64,000 nucleotides of DNA, taken from Anisus vortex. Lineage: Eukaryota > Mollusca > Gastropoda > Planorbidae. Position numbers and translations under genes: made by a program. Location of the stretch: positions 8,945,026-9,009,025 of the forward strand of contig OX421499.1 of NCBI GenBank assembly GCA_949126835.1, in the 5' to 3' direction. Of the stretch, positions 21,507 through 34,645 are shown one piece after another; the first letter of the stretch is position 1; the number at the start of each line of letters is the position of its first letter. Under the pieces are notes generated by a model. The model worked only from the letters and a program-made list of their open reading frames with translations. It was not told the DNA's origin and did no database searches.

Positions 21507-22521
21507 ATAAATACTGTGTTTTTATGGTCTTCTTGTTATGTACTTTTTATGTATTAATTTTTGAAGTTGTTGTTTCAAAATTTTAAAATAAATTTACTTT
21601 TTGGTTTCTTTAGCTGCTTGCTATTGCAAATCATGGTGTTTGTTTTTTCAAGCCTTGGAAGCCTCATAGTATTAGCTTTATAGTCCTTAGAATGGCTTTT
21701 GCTCTTAGGACCAATATATGGCATTAAAACATTGTATCTCTTTACGTCGTAGACCCTTCTGCTAATAAACTCTATATCTAAGCTTACCACACATAAATAG
21801 TTCGTGTCATTATTTATGAATGTTATTTGTTGTGTTCAGTGAAGCTGTGATCTAAATAAATCAGGCTCCACGAGAGAGTGCACAGCCAGTACGTCATCAA
21901 GAGTTTAGGGGGCCCATGAATATTAAAATATAGAATTAAATTGGCAATTACTCAAGTATTTTTTATTGCTGCTATTAAGCTACGAGGAGATGCCCAAAAC
22001 CTCCAACAACCATATGTGGCGCGGGGGGGGGGGGGTTAAACTTTGGTATTCTTTGAATGTGTACTTGAACATTTAGTTAAATATGCAAAGAAGCCGCTAG
22101 TTGTAATATAGGGCTATGGCCTAATTATTTGTGATAACATTTAAGATCTCTTTTTTATTATGTTTATTACAAAAATAGACCTAGGAGCCTTGCAGGCTTA
22201 CAGTTCTACCTGTTAGCTTAGTATTCAATGCCTAAATAGGCCTATTCTATGTCGTTGCATAGGCCTACTAGTACGACTGTCACAGCTAGTTAGTCGATCC
22301 TTTTACACTTTAATGAATTGCTGAGCGGTAGCCAAGGTTGAAAGTATCGTAATTATAGACAAATGTATTGAAAATGTAAAACACAGTTTTTTTTTCATTT
22401 AACCTTAACAAATGTATTTTGGGAAGAGTATGTACAAAAAAATGTATGTGTCAACTGTATTGCTACAGCAGATCTAACCTTGAATTTGATTACACAACAT
22501 ACATTAGGCATACTGGCATTT

Positions 22522-23115
22522 ACAACTGAAAAGAATAACACCAATAGTTAAATCACTAAACCTAGAAACACTAGAGCAGGGGTCGGCAACCTATGGCAAG
22601 CGTGCCAGACTTGGAACTCGGAGCCATTTTAAATGGCACGCGAAAGACCCGAAAAAATAATTCAAGTGTCTTATAATACAAATTTGAGTGCTTGAGCAGG
22701 TTGACTTTCAGACTCTTAGCACGCTATTTGAATTAAAAATCCTACTTTGGCACACTATTGTTAAAAGGTTGCCGACCCCTGCACTAGAGGACAGAAGGAC
22801 AAAGAGTAAAGTAGTGATAATACATAAGTCATTAAATTGTAACATAGAAATACAACCCAATAACAACCTGTTGCTTAGAAAACAAAATGACAAAAAACAC
22901 GTTCCTTGTCCCTTATGGAAGAACGAATGCATTTAAATAGCCTACATTTTCTTCCCGAGTGGCACCCGGCATGGAATGGGTTGCCTGAACAAACTAGAAA
23001 AACCAGTAACTTAACTTCATTTAAAAGACTAATAAAAATGCAGACTCAGACGACGGATGAGCGTAGGACGCAATAATCTTATTTACTGAAGGTGCGTCTG
23101 TAATATATAAGATAA
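22522..23115 (+). mobile_element. LINE family A copy, 3' part, interrupted by a hAT derivative
   Basis: 22522-22576 and 22790-23115 together match the C-terminal codons and 3' tail of the element at 272-1478 ('gatgagcgtaggacgcaata', tail 'ataagataagatag'). The copy is broken by point changes and by the hAT insertion at 22577-22781. Confidence 0.85.
22577..22781. mobile_element. hAT non-autonomous element, 205 bp, with 8-bp TSD
   Basis: Perfect 15-bp terminal inverted repeats CAGGGGTCGGCAACC and GGTTGCCGACCCCTG lie between direct repeats CACTAGAG (22569-22576 and 22782-22789). The uninterrupted LINE at 1133-1140 shows the empty site. It is an internal-deletion form of the 5.3-kb element at 38043-43367. 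Confidence 0.93.
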
Positions 23116-23164
23116 GATAGATAGGAATATAATTAAATCTTATATAATTATTGTGATCCCATCG

Positions 23165-23405
23165 GACAAAATTGATATATAGCGTCGTTGAAGCAGTATT
23201 CATTGGACACGGCATACTAAGACATTGTGTGGCCCGCACAATGCCCACACGAATTTTGTTTTCCCCAAACTAATGTAAGATATCCATTAAAGCTATGTAG
23301 ACTCAGGAACACCATTCAGACCCGGAAAAAAATATATTAGGATTCTAACACAGGACTCTCGGTACTCCAATCTAACGCGCTGTCGCCTGACCACCGTGCC
23401 CATAT
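23165..23405 (-). mobile_element. tRNA-derived SINE, reverse orientation
   Basis: A diverged copy of the SINE family; the complement shows the B-box-like region near 23345, 'tctaacgcgctgtcgcctgac' (A-box side) and the 'ggcatactaa' 3' region. Confidence 0.7.
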
Positions 23406-23738
23406 AGGGGAAGGGGCGATAAATCACATCTATGTGGAATTGTAAAAATATACTGAGATGATAAAACAAAAGTGACTAACTTTCCTTTGCCGATAATTAA
23501 TTAATATCATTGGCAAGCAGCTGGGGCTTAGTAAGTTTTACATTGGTAATGAAATGTAGGGATTTAGAGTCGTTGTGACCGTTCGCTCTTGTTAGTTGAA
23601 GCCCACTGATCAATTCATACATATATCCAATGAAGAAAGATTTGGAAATCGTCTAGACCAACTCGGTTAGAACCTACAGTTAAAGCTCCAGAAAAGGCAT
23701 ATTTAAGTATCATCATCATAATCAAACCATTAACCGTT

Positions 23739-24083
23739 ATGGTCGTTGGTTAGAGCTAATGGACACATTTAAGTATATTCAATGGTCGTTGGTTGGAGTT
23801 AATGGACACATTTAAGTTTATTCAATGGTCGTTGGTTGGAGTTAATGGACACATTTAAGTTTATTCAATGGTCGTTGGTTGGAGTTAATGGACACATTTA
23901 AGTTTATTCAATGGTCGTTGGTTGGAGTTAATGGACACATTTAAGTTTATTCAATGGTCGTTGGTTGGAGTTAATGGACACATTTAAGTTTATTCAATGG
24001 TCGTTGGTTGGAGCTAATGGACATATTTAAGTATATTCAATGGTCGTTGGTTGGAGTTAATGGACACATTTAAGTTTATTCAA
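23739..24083. repeat. 43-bp tandem repeat, 8 copies
   Basis: Unit contains 'atggtcgttggttggagtta' and 'atggacacatttaagtttat'. The central copies are identical; the first and seventh carry shared variants (agctaatgg, aagtatattc). Confidence 0.95.
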
Positions 24084-24599
24084 TAAGAAAAAAGAAAGAA
24101 ACCCCATCAGATGTTATTATGAAGTAACAGAATGTTTAAAAAAATACACATTTGGCCCCAGTTCCCACACCCACAGACATTAAGATGTAAAATAAAATCA
24201 AGAGTAAAAAAACAACAGCAACAATGAGCTAGACAAATTTGAGAATTTTTCTAATTTATTTTCTTTTTTTTTGTAGAATTTAATAGCTTTAAAAATAATT
24301 ATAACAAATTTTGTGAAACATTTGAATTAGATTTATGTAAAAAAAAAGCATGAAATGGGTATCTCCTGAACGAAAAAATTATTATTTCTATGTTGTCCAC
24401 TGCATAATTATGTCACTGAGCCAAGCTCATCATTCAACGTTTTAACTATGAGATTCTCTCCTCCTCCAATCCCAATCAACCAAACAACTGATGGACTCAA
24501 AGCGTCAGAAAGAGTAGATGCAGATTCTCATAAATTTCCTTCTTTGTTTATGGCACAAACTCTCAAATTTGATGACATTATGTCGAGATCAACAGATCA

Positions 24600-25845
24600 A
24601 CAGGGGTCCAAAAACCATTTCATGGAGGTCGCCTAAGACCACCGGAAAGTAAGCTTGCACATGCAGATATATCCACATATGAGCACAGAATTAGTAGATC
24701 TATATTTCTATTCCGTGCATACGAGTACCCGGCGTAATGATATCAGCGAACCAACCCCATCACATACCTACCTACTTTAAACAGTTGCAAAAACAGTCGG
24801 ATGCGGCGAACTACTATTTCACACTGATGTCACATGATTGTCGAGCGGAAAAATTAAAATAAAATAACTATTTAACTTTAAAATCAGAAAGCAAGACCGC
24901 AATTCAAAGCATTTTATGAAGATAAAGGTGAACTGCAGAAAATAACTTACTTTGTTGACATCTTTGAAATCTTTAATGAGTAAAATTTATCACTGCAAGG
25001 TCCAGTTAATTTTTGTAACAAACCTTAATCTGTCTGAAAAGATCGGATCATTCCAAATTCCAAATAAAACTTTAGTTTTGGCATCAAAATTAAATGTACA
25101 TGTTGCTGTACTTTTCTTCTTTCTTTTAGGAGCATGACATTAAACCAGAAAAAAAGATTACAATAATGATTTTTACGATAATGATTTTTGTGTTAGAACA
25201 CTTGCAGATGCTTGCAGACAAAATTTCATCGTACCTTTCAAATTTAATTGACACTTCATTTGAACTTGAAAGAAGGTCATGCACAGTCAAATTTGAAGAT
25301 GTTCTTGAGACAACACAAGAGAAGTTCATTACATTTATTAACAACTAATTTCTCTTCAATGCCAATTACAAAATTATTCAGGATCAAGTGTTTGGAGTCA
25401 TATAGGCCTACTTTTTTGTCTGAGACTGTGTTGCGCCTTCTTCTTCCATCTCCAACAACTTATCTTTGTGAAAGGGCTTTCCAGTTTGTTGATTATTAAA
25501 ATAATCTTAATACAGAAGTAGACTTATTGTAAAAGACGATCTTCGTTGTGTAAGCTGATGAGAAAGACGCAATCTCAATCTTAGCACTGACGTTGTGTTT
25601 AAATTGGAAATAAATATTTCACAATATATGATTTCAAATGGATTTTTGTGATTAATCATTGTGCTTTAATTATATTCAATTTGTAACACTGAAAATACAT
25701 CCTGTATATGAGATATTTACATTACATTTTATAACAGTAGCAAATTACAGTTATAAGGTAGCGACGAAAAGTTAATGGTTGAGGTCGCCATAACTTGAAA
25801 AGCTGTATAAAAAGGTCGCGGCATTAAAAAGGTTGGGAACCACTG
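24600..25845 (+). pseudogene. hAT transposase relic (ZBED5/SCAND3-like) with right terminal repeat
   Basis: Broken frames on the plus strand (about 24905-25500) resemble the C-terminal half of hAT transposases of the ZBED5/SCAND3 group: an EHLQMLADKISSYLSNL stretch near 25195 and the hAT dimerisation motif LPSPTTYLCERAFQF near 25445. The right end is GGTTGGGAACCACTG, ending at 25845, followed by CCCTAGGA, which fits the nnnTAnnn form of such target duplications. No matching left terminus was found; a start near 24600 is a guess. Confidence 0.7.
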
Positions 25846-26569
25846 CCCTAGGATCATTATCGTGGTAGATCGCCCATATACCTGCAATGTCACCCGGCAG
25901 CACAAATCCTATACTATAGGTACAGGCATCCAGGCACGCGGGCGACTCCTGAGACGGAATTGCTGCATCCATTTCTTCCTCCCCCACCAAGGCTCGGGGC
26001 CTTTCGGCAAGACAATGGGCCTCGGACCCGCAGTGTCGCCCGCCGGTATAATCTTTAAGGTTATCATATCGGCGGTTTACATACCTCGCCAGTCTTTGAG
26101 GCCCATGGGTGCAGAAGTGTGTTGATCAGTCACCAGAAGATTGTGTCGTCATACACTCACAGTTAGAGGCACATACCTACCTCAAGTGAGTGATCAGTGC
26201 TCCAGGCCATACAATCCCATTACACATACATTGCCATATTGATGTAATTTTGATATTCTGTCATCAATTTATGTTTAGATAGTGTTTTTTTTTAAATTAG
26301 TATATATATTATAATAACTGTTATTGTCAAAGATGTATTCGTTTTAAAGTAATAGCCATTTCATTTTTTAGTTTTGTTCTACATTCTTGATTTATATTTT
26401 TTAATTCGATTTCTTGTTTACAATAAAAAATAATCCTTGCATCACAATCACCTTAAATTTACGTATTCGGCCATGGAATGTTACTAAGGTAAACAGCTTA
26501 ACAACACTCGAAACACTTCATCATAATAATTGGAAATGTAAAATAAAGTAATGCCGTCGTACTACGCTG

Positions 26570-26770
26570 ATTCATAGGGCCGGTGAAAGAGAAGTTTCCT
26601 TGGCCACGGCATCCTAGGGATTGTGTGGCCACGCACAATGAACAGCTGCCTTTAATTTTCCCCAATTAATGTCAGCTACCCATAAGAGCTAGGTTGACTC
26701 ATAGACACCACTAAAACATAATTCTAGCATGCAACAGGATTTGAACCCAAAACCTGCGAGACATCATACC
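26570..26770 (-). mobile_element. tRNA-derived SINE, reverse orientation, diverged
   Basis: The complement shows the SINE body ('ggccacggcatcctagg', 'cctttaattttccccaatta') and a B-box-like 'aggatttgaaccc' near 26740. Confidence 0.7.
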
Positions 26771-26817
26771 TGAACACAACTTCTTTTCGAGAATGCGACC
26801 CGAAATTACTCTCACTC

Positions 26818-27012
26818 TTAGGGCTCGGAGCTTGAGATCAGGTGTATCACGCAATACATCACCCACCATACAAGTTTAAGATCCTGCAAGGCTGAGCAGT
26901 CAAATAGCACGTGCTCTACCTTCACTTCTGCATACCTGCAGTTTCCACACCGCGAATCAAGGTGGGGCTTAAACCTACTAAAGTATGGTATGCCAGCCGA
27001 ATGCGCTGCCAC
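26818..27012 (-). pseudogene. LINE C-terminal zinc-knuckle fragment
   Basis: The minus strand encodes a short piece with CGNCRYAEVKVEHVLFDC, the CxxC...H...C knuckle found at the C-terminus of RNase-H-bearing and Jockey-type LINE polyproteins. It has no upstream RT. Confidence 0.55.
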
Positions 27013-27099
27013 TCGGCCACCATGCCATCAATGGGTAGCTGGAAAGATTAAAAAAAAATATCTGTGAAAAACTGTGCGTTGTTTTTGGTGTGTGTTTCT

Positions 27100-27997
27100 T
27101 TACAGAGTTCGCTAGTGAGTTAAAACAGCAACTTTTCATCATTGTGTGCCGTTTCTCCATACAGTTCGCTAGTCAGTTAAAAGAACAACTTTTCATCATT
27201 GCGTGCCATTTCTCCATACAGTTCAATAGTCAGTTAAAAGAACAACTTTACATCATTGCGTGCCATTTCTCCATACAGTTCAATAGTCAGTTAAAAGAAC
27301 AACTTTACATCATTGTGTGCCGTTTCTCCGTACAGTTCAATAGTCAGTTAAAAGAACAACTTTACATCATTGTGTGCCATTTCTCCATAGAGTTCAATAG
27401 TCAGTTAAAAGAACAACTTTACATCATTGTGTGCCATTTCTCCATACAGTTCTATAGTCAGTTAAAAGAACAACTTTACATCATTGTGTGCCATTTCTCC
27501 ATACAGTTCTATAGTCAGTTAAAAAAACAACTTTACATCATTGTGTGCCATTTCTCCATACAGTTCTATAGTCAGTTAAAAGAACAACTTTACATCATTG
27601 TGTGCCATTTCTCCATACAGTTCGATAGTCAGTTAAAAAAACAACTTTACATCATTGTGTGCCATTTCTCCATACAGTTCTATAGTCAGTTAAAAGAACA
27701 ACTTTACATCATTGTGTGCCATTTCTCCATACAGTTCGATAGTCAGTTAAAAAAACAACTTTACATCATTGTGTGCCATTTCTCCATACAGTTCTATAGT
27801 CAGTTAAAAGAACAACTTTACATCATTGTGTGCCATTTCTCCATACAGTTCGATAGTCAGTTAAAAGAACAACTTTACATCATTGTGTGCCATTTCTCCA
27901 TACAGTTCAATAGTCAGTTAAAAGAACAACTTTACATCATTGTGTGCCATTTCTCCATACAGTTCAATAGTCAGTTAAAAGAACAACTTTTCATCAA
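27100..27997. repeat. 57-bp tandem repeat, about 16 copies, open in one frame
   Basis: Unit of 57 bp (19 codons; contains 'ctttacatcattgtgtgcca'). As 57 is divisible by 3, one plus-strand frame stays open for about 300 codons. Differences concentrate in two codons (Asn/Tyr/Asp before Ser; Glu/Lys before Gln). In the middle they alternate, giving a two-unit, 114-bp higher-order repeat. It is flanked by no recognisable exon, so I treat it as a satellite rather than a gene. Confidence 0.93.
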
Positions 27998-28103
27998 ATA
28001 ATATTAAAAATACTTATGTAATTGTTAGTCTATAAAACAGTTTCCCGTCACCTTTTTGACTGTCCATCACTGCAGGATATACGAAACATCTACCTCCGTA
28101 GAC

Positions 28104-30385
28104 CAGGGGTCGGCAACCTTTTGCTTATAGTGTGCCAAATTAGGATTTCTAAATCCTTCCGCGTGCGAACAGCGTGAAAGTCAAACTGCTCAACTATATT
28201 ATAATTATAAGACAATTTTTTTTAGTGCCGTAGCAAGACCAAGTCTTAAATCTTAAAAAAAAGGAGCGTTATAGAGAAAGTCATTAAAACGTTGTATATT
28301 TAATAACAAATTAACCTGTTTATTATTACCATCTTTTTTTAATCCATACATAGTTAATACACAATTTCATTTCTCAACTTACCGGTAAATGTATTACAGT
28401 AAAAACTGGTTGTCAAGATATAATTCAAGTAGTAACTATACATTTTTTTATAGTTTTACCTCATCATAACTGAGTTTTCCGATGATTTATTATTATTGTA
28501 TCATTGAAATATATAACTACAGTAAAGCAGAATCGATACATAGTAATCATATAAACTGGGTAGTAAGTGTAATGTTTAAAAATGTAGGCCTACATATATC
28601 TAGTCATATAATATTTATATAATTTTCAGCTATCTTTTATAGTTTGATCATTTGCATAAAATGTAAGCCATTAGTTTTTTTTCAGGGAAACACAAAAGAA
28701 ACACATTAGAAATAATAACGCATAGAAAACGGGTTAATTATCTCCCTTTAATTAAATTCTCCAATATTGATGCTAGTGATGCCAAACGAGTTAATTTTTT
28801 TAAATAGAACTAGTGTTGCTTTTCAATTATTTCTTTATACAAATTCAGCATTTTGCTCTTTTTTTTCAATGTGTAATTAGATGTATAAAATAAATTTACG
28901 TTATAAATAAACATTTTCTGCTATAATAATGTCAATTTAAGGAGTTTCTTTTTTTAAACATTAATAATTAATAATAATAATAATAATATTTATCTAGCGC
29001 TACCAACAAATATAATGTAAACTCAGAGCGCATTTAACATACAAATAAGAAAACGGATATTAATCTAGGCTAGGAGACAAAGCTAATTGATGATTTAAAA
29101 AAGACAATTCAAATAAATGTAGCATTAACCGACCCAACCTATAAGTAAGACAGTAAGGGTCTTAAGCATGTTAAATGTTATCTAAGGTAATTACAATAAT
29201 TACATAAAATAATGCTATTATATAAGTCTGTTATATTTATTACAATAATGAAACAAATTTGTTTTAGAAATAATTATATTTATGCTTAATTAAGAGAGAT
29301 GAGCATAAAGTCTCTTTTGAATGTAATTAGCATGTATAAATTAATGAGCACCTTTTCCTTGAATGCTCTTAGCTAATTTTTCAATGTCAGGGACATATTT
29401 AGTCACATCTGATTAGTCAAATTTAAGTGACCTCTTGGTATGCTTAAAACAGCTTTCATTAGCGATAAAATATGTTGACTAGTGTAAATTGGACCAAAAG
29501 CTGAGAGTAGAGCGAATGACTTGCAGTTGACAACATATGACTTTCCTAAGCAGCAATTCCTTTCACATTTTCCCGCAGATCGTCACATTTCGATGCCCAT
29601 TTTCGGAATGTTTAAAATTTAAAAAAAAAGCCAATATTCGTCCGCTATAAAAAGATCCAGATCTAAGTAGTTTGTAGTAAGATCAAGCCAGCAAGGCCTG
29701 ATGTCGTATGGAATCATCAGTCCATGAATTTGAAAGTCTTGCCTTTGTTTAGAAAACCTCACATTGAGTGCGTCAATTTACTTCTGAAAACGCTCATCTA
29801 TCTTAATTTGCATTAAATTAGGGAAAGAGTTAACTGTTTTGAAATTTATTTCACGGCAAGATATGTCCAGTTTCAATGCAAATCTATTCCAGTGGTCTAA
29901 CACTTCAAGTGCTTTTCGACCCCGTCCTTGCAAATGCAAGTTCAACTCACTGAAATGTGTCGCCTTGTCATTCAGAAACATCGGCTTCAACAGTCAGTTC
30001 TCCTCATTCAATATTGGATTTCTGTTTTATCAAGATACACCTGAATTGTTTCCAGACAAGAAACGAATCTATCCAAGAATTTACCTATCCTCCGTAAAAC
30101 TTTCTTCTAGAAGAGACTTACGAAACTATCAAATGGACCATTCTAACAATAGATTCAATCGGAGATCGCAAGTCCAATGACGAGAGCTTTGCATACAAAC
30201 ATTCCTGAACTAAAACAGTCGACGTCCAGTGTGATTCCCGTGTGATTGCCACCAATTAATTACACTGACGTACGTTGTTTTGAATTCCATTAAAAAAAAA
30301 ACACTTCTGTGAGGTCTCTCGCGTGCCACTGAAAATCGTTATGCGTGCCAAGTCTGGCACGCGTGCCTTAGGTTGCCGATCCTCT
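28104..30385 (-). mobile_element. hAT element with transposase relic, about 2.3 kb
   Basis: The left end is CAGGGGTCGGCAACC (28104) and the right end the decayed complement GGTTGCCGATCCTCT (30371-30385). No matching 8-bp duplication is visible, so the right end may be slightly off. On the minus strand 29778-29990 reads a transposase piece (FLNDKATHFSELNLHLQGRG, then LEVLDHWNRFALKLDI) typical of the ZBED5/GTF2IRD2-like hAT group. Interior 28430-28790 (complement) matches 50880-51130 and 41620-41890, and 29700-30340 matches 38050-38290. It is the reference copy for reading the nest at 38043-43367. Confidence 0.82.
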
Positions 30386-30399
30386 AACACCTGTATTCA

Positions 30400-31440
30400 C
30401 ACTACGAACAGCTACGAAAAGTCTGCAATTTCTTCACCATAGGCTCAGTCCGAAGGGCAAGCAGTGCCCAGATGGCTGCTGCATGGAATGATGATGATGA
30501 TGTTAGACTAAACTAAGATATTAAAGAAACGTTCGTTTGTACTTATTTTACATTTTTAAAAAATCACTTATATTAAAATCAACAATTTATTTACAGTAAG
30601 AAAATACTAAAAGAAATGAAACAAAACTTCGAGATATAAAAACACATTTTTACTTTTTTTTTTTTTAAATTTATTATTTCATTCAAAAGAATTCTTATCT
30701 CATGCACTTGCATAGTGTTAAAAATTCATGGTTAAAAATATGACAAAATTTAAAATTGATTTTTTTAATGCTGGTGTCTACACTACAAATACAATTAAAG
30801 GCACTCAGCAAGAAATGTTTAATGTTTCGTTACAAAGTTGCTATATACAAGTTGAGTAGAAGTCACATACATAAGAACACTGCTTTCATCTCTAGAGTCG
30901 TGCCATTAAATCGAATGTGTCTCACTTTATTGCATCACATTTATAGCTCATTCATTGTACTTAGATATATTATTAGTTACCAGAGTTTCAACTCAAAAAC
31001 AAACAAACAAACAAACAAAACATCTACTCATTTTAACCCCCTTTTTTTTTTCGTCATCAGCTCATCTTTAAAATGTATAATGCTTTACACAAAAATGTTA
31101 AGTTCTCGTCAAGAACTTGCAACTATGATATTAAAAAATAAATACAAATATATCATGAAAGCTTAATGGACTTAAAATCTATCTATAATATTTGACCTAC
31201 TTTCGACACGTGTCGAAGTCTAGCTCTGGGTAATTATCGTCCTTGAGCCCGATACATATTTTCATACAAGATCTGCTGTTAAAAGATCGTTGGGTAATCT
31301 ATGTTTGGTGGACCGCTTTGTGGCAACCGGTCACTCAAATTAAAAAGTGTCGAAACCTAGATATTTATATCTATTGACTTTCTGTTAGTCCAAGGTTGGT
31401 TCAAATCCTGGTTATGCTTTACTTTAACTATAAGGGGAGG
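30400..31440. other. Intergenic, no gene seen
   Basis: AT-rich, with poly(T), a CAAA run near 31000 and a B-box-like 'ggttcaaatcctggtta' near 31398 that may be an old SINE. The open frame at 30756-31166 has no recognisable features. Confidence 0.5.
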
Positions 31441-31453
31441 GGAGAGAAATTAA

Positions 31454-31505
31454 GATAAGATTGCTTTATTGATCCGAACAAAAGGAAATTCGACTTGACT
31501 TCAGA
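31454..31505. repeat. Short dispersed repeat 'ataagattgctttattgatc'
   Basis: The segment containing 'gctttattgatccgaacaaa' and 'attcgacttgac' recurs in diverged form at 55243-55296. The element class is not known to me. Confidence 0.5.
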
Positions 31506-31532
31506 ATATTTTAAACTATTAGTACTCTAGTA

Positions 31533-31730
31533 CAGGGGTCGGCAACCATTTTATAATAGCGTGCCAAACTAAAATTTATAACGCATTCAGCGTGCCAAGG
31601 GCTTAAAAATTATCTGGCCCTTTTCTTGTGGAAGAGACTTGAATAGCTTTCTTTGGAGGTCTTTCGCGTGCCATTGACAATCGCTCTGCGTGCCAAGTTT
31701 GACACGCGTGCCGTAGGTTGCCGACCCCTG
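31533..31730. mobile_element. hAT non-autonomous element, 198 bp, with 8-bp TSD
   Basis: Terminal repeats CAGGGGTCGGCAACC and GGTTGCCGACCCCTG are intact and are flanked by CTCTAGTA on both sides (31525-31532 and 31731-31738). The interior is the two ends of the large family member in inverse orientation. Confidence 0.93.
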
Positions 31731-32140
31731 CTCTAGTACTTAGTACTTAAAAAAATAGACATGCACGTAAACTATCATACTAATTATCAATATAAGAAAA
31801 AGCATTATTAGGACAGACGATTCTGTGACTTAGCGATATATCATGTAAAGTAGAGTTCACAAATTTCCGTGGACACAACCATACCCAATGTTTTTCTTTT
31901 CATTAAAAAAATGTCTTAGTAGAATCTAATAATAGCATCGTGAACACGACAAAAAGGCATCCATTTTACTGAGGATGTATGTTTTTTTTTAATTTTGTGT
32001 CAATTTTTCTTTAAGTGTAACAAAAGAAAACACACAAATACGAAATGCACACAAATATGAAAAAAAAAACGCATCCATTAACACTATTGTCATTTTTTAA
32101 AGTATCCCTTATTCAATAAGTGAAATTTCTCATATATCGA

Positions 32141-32176
32141 GCTCACTCTCTCTTTCTCTCACTCTCTCTCTCTCTC

Positions 32177-32242
<66 letters not shown>
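32141..32242. repeat. (CT)n microsatellite
   Basis: About 100 bp of almost pure CT dinucleotides. Confidence 0.97.
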
Positions 32243-32464
32243 ATAAATCCATATGAACACTTTAATTATTTTAAGATAATAAATTTTAAAATTTGAAACA
32301 TTTTGTACAGATCTCAACGCTATAAAGATTTAAAAAACAACAACTGCCAAGCTTAACATAAAATTAAAAAAAAATTCCAGCCAATTTGTTCACGGGAAAC
32401 ATTTAATTCAAACTAAAAATGCAAAGGTATTTTGGGGATGAGGGCTGTAATAAATGAAAAAAAA

Positions 32465-33000
32465 AATTATCATGGAATCCACATATTGATGAAATAATTA
32501 TTATAAAATAAACCAATACGTTTATAAAATATAATGACATGTTTATAAAAATAATGACATGTTTATAAAATATAATGACATGTTTATAAATATAACGCTA
32601 AAAAGAATAGAAAACAGAAACTTGAACGAAATTCAGAAAAAAAAGCTGCAATGTTCATTACACATGAATATTCACATCTTACAAGTTGAACACTGTTAAG
32701 TTAAATCACTTAATTCAGAAACACTCTAAGCTAAAGGCCAAAGTAATAATTCTTAAAATAATTTAAAGTTAACGTAGAAGAAAAAAAAATAAACTATACA
32801 GCTCTCTCAATAAATACACAGAAAGACACAGAGCAATTAATACTTTTATTATTGCCTAAGAGATGAGTACAAGTATTATTTCTTCCCGATTGGCTTTTGG
32901 GCATGGAATGGGTTGCCTGAACTAATCTGGGAAAACCCCCCAAAAAAATAACATCTTTTAAAATTCTTATTAAATTTCAAGACTAGACTGACTCCAACAC
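32465..33000 (+). pseudogene. LINE family A, old degenerate copy
   Basis: Recognisable pieces in order: 'tggaatccacatattgatga' (NPHIDE), 'cacatgaatattcacatctt', 'ggcatggaatgggttgcctg' (AWNGLPE) and the final codons before 33000. Many indels. Confidence 0.75.
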
Positions 33001-34640
33001 AGGGACATTATGAATTAAGTTAATAATTAATTGACATATGTCAATTATAAAATAAAATTTATAGGCAATTAGAATATAGACAAAAGTAAACTCACATTTT
33101 GCAAGATTGGGTGCATCAATGGAGGGTTTTAATAGACCATCACAACATGAACAAACAACAAGATTGTGTGTATCAATGGAGGGTTTTAATAGACCATCAC
33201 AACATGAACAAACAACAAGACATAGACAATTATAATTATTATAATTGTAGGCTAGATGTACAAATAGAATGCCATTAGCACACAACTTTTTGTTATGTTA
33301 AACATTTAAAATGTTCACAGGAAAAAACAACAACTGTTTCACCCAATCATCTGCATGTATAACTTATGGACTATGTACATCCGGGTTTTAATAAGGCAAA
33401 CAAAATTTACTCGAAAGTAACATTTAATAAACAAACATGGATCAAGAAAAGTTTAGGGGAAAAACTCCACACACGAAAGAAAACAAAATTATTTTCAGAC
33501 AATGACAATAGAAATTTTTATTTTAAATTTCCTTCCAGACCTTCAAAAATATAAAGGAAAATATGCCCATTCATATCAATATCTGTGTATTTACAGCTGA
33601 ACATAATGAATAAGGGTAATTACAAGGATTGTTAATGAACTCACATGGGAGGCAATACGTATTTATCTTACAAGGAACAAAACACATGTCACGATTATTC
33701 ATGTAACCAACATCTACTCCAGCTTATCATAATATACTTTCTATGGTGTGGCATTCTGATTTACTCACACTATAACTGACATTGGTAAAATCAAAACACG
33801 AAGGAACATACAGTTTCCATACGTCAGGCGTCCATGAACAAATGCTAATTTTGTATACGCTACTGGGCTCTGAGCTAATGGTCAAAATTCTGCAAAGGAT
33901 GGTTACTAATTCCATCGCACTCCAGACTGAGCCATATAATATAAGGTGCTTAAATATTTACAATAACAAATTAAAATGGCGTTCCATTTTAGACACATAT
34001 TCTAGGCTCTGACTTAGTTATCTGATTATAAGATTATATACATGTCATGTGATTTAAACCTAACAACAAGAGAACAACCCAAAAAATAAAACAAAAATTC
34101 ACATTCACGATTTGAAAAAGAACATTGATAAACAAGGTGTTTCTAAGTATGACAATAAATCAGACTGATCTATTTCCTATCAATAAAAGGACACTTTACA
34201 CATAAGAACAAGTTATAACAAAACAAGTTTGTGTGTGTGGGGGGGGGGGGGGGGAGGGCAGTGGCTTTAAATGGATATCATTTAACCAATTGACATAAAT
34301 AGTGCGCGCCTTGTTGTTGCTTGTGGTCACGTGACAAGCACAGTTGCTAAAAACCCGCAGTTCTTAGCAGTTAGTTCGTTAAGAGACTTGAGTAATAATG
34401 ATCTCGCAGAAAAGAAAGAAAATGGTGTGAATAATTAGTTTTGCTGTAGGGAATTCACTGTCGTAAACGTATTCCTTGAACTGACTCTGTTTGAAACAAG
34501 AATTGCCTCAAATACTAAAGCTGTTCATTTAGTCTTTACAGTTCAGTGCGTTAAAAACAACAACACTTGATGTCATGGTGACACATGTTTGTGGTCTCTT
34601 AGAAGAGCGATTCCATTGTTCTCGTAATCCAGACCTGTAG
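33001..34640. other. Intergenic, no gene seen
   Basis: Contains a direct duplication of about 60 bp (units at about 33108-33165 and 33166-33222, 'atcaatggagggttttaata') and a poly(G) run near 34240. The small frames here have no recognisable product. Confidence 0.5.
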
Positions 34641-34645
34641 CTCTA

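Noticed and set aside
24448..24636. Short open frame beginning MRFSPPPIPINQ
   Set aside because: No recognisable domain or splice support; it lies at the uncertain left side of a decayed hAT element.
27090..28001. A 303-codon open frame read as a repetitive protein gene
   Set aside because: It is a 57-bp satellite whose period is divisible by three. There are no flanking exons, no signal peptide and no composition unlike the satellite itself.
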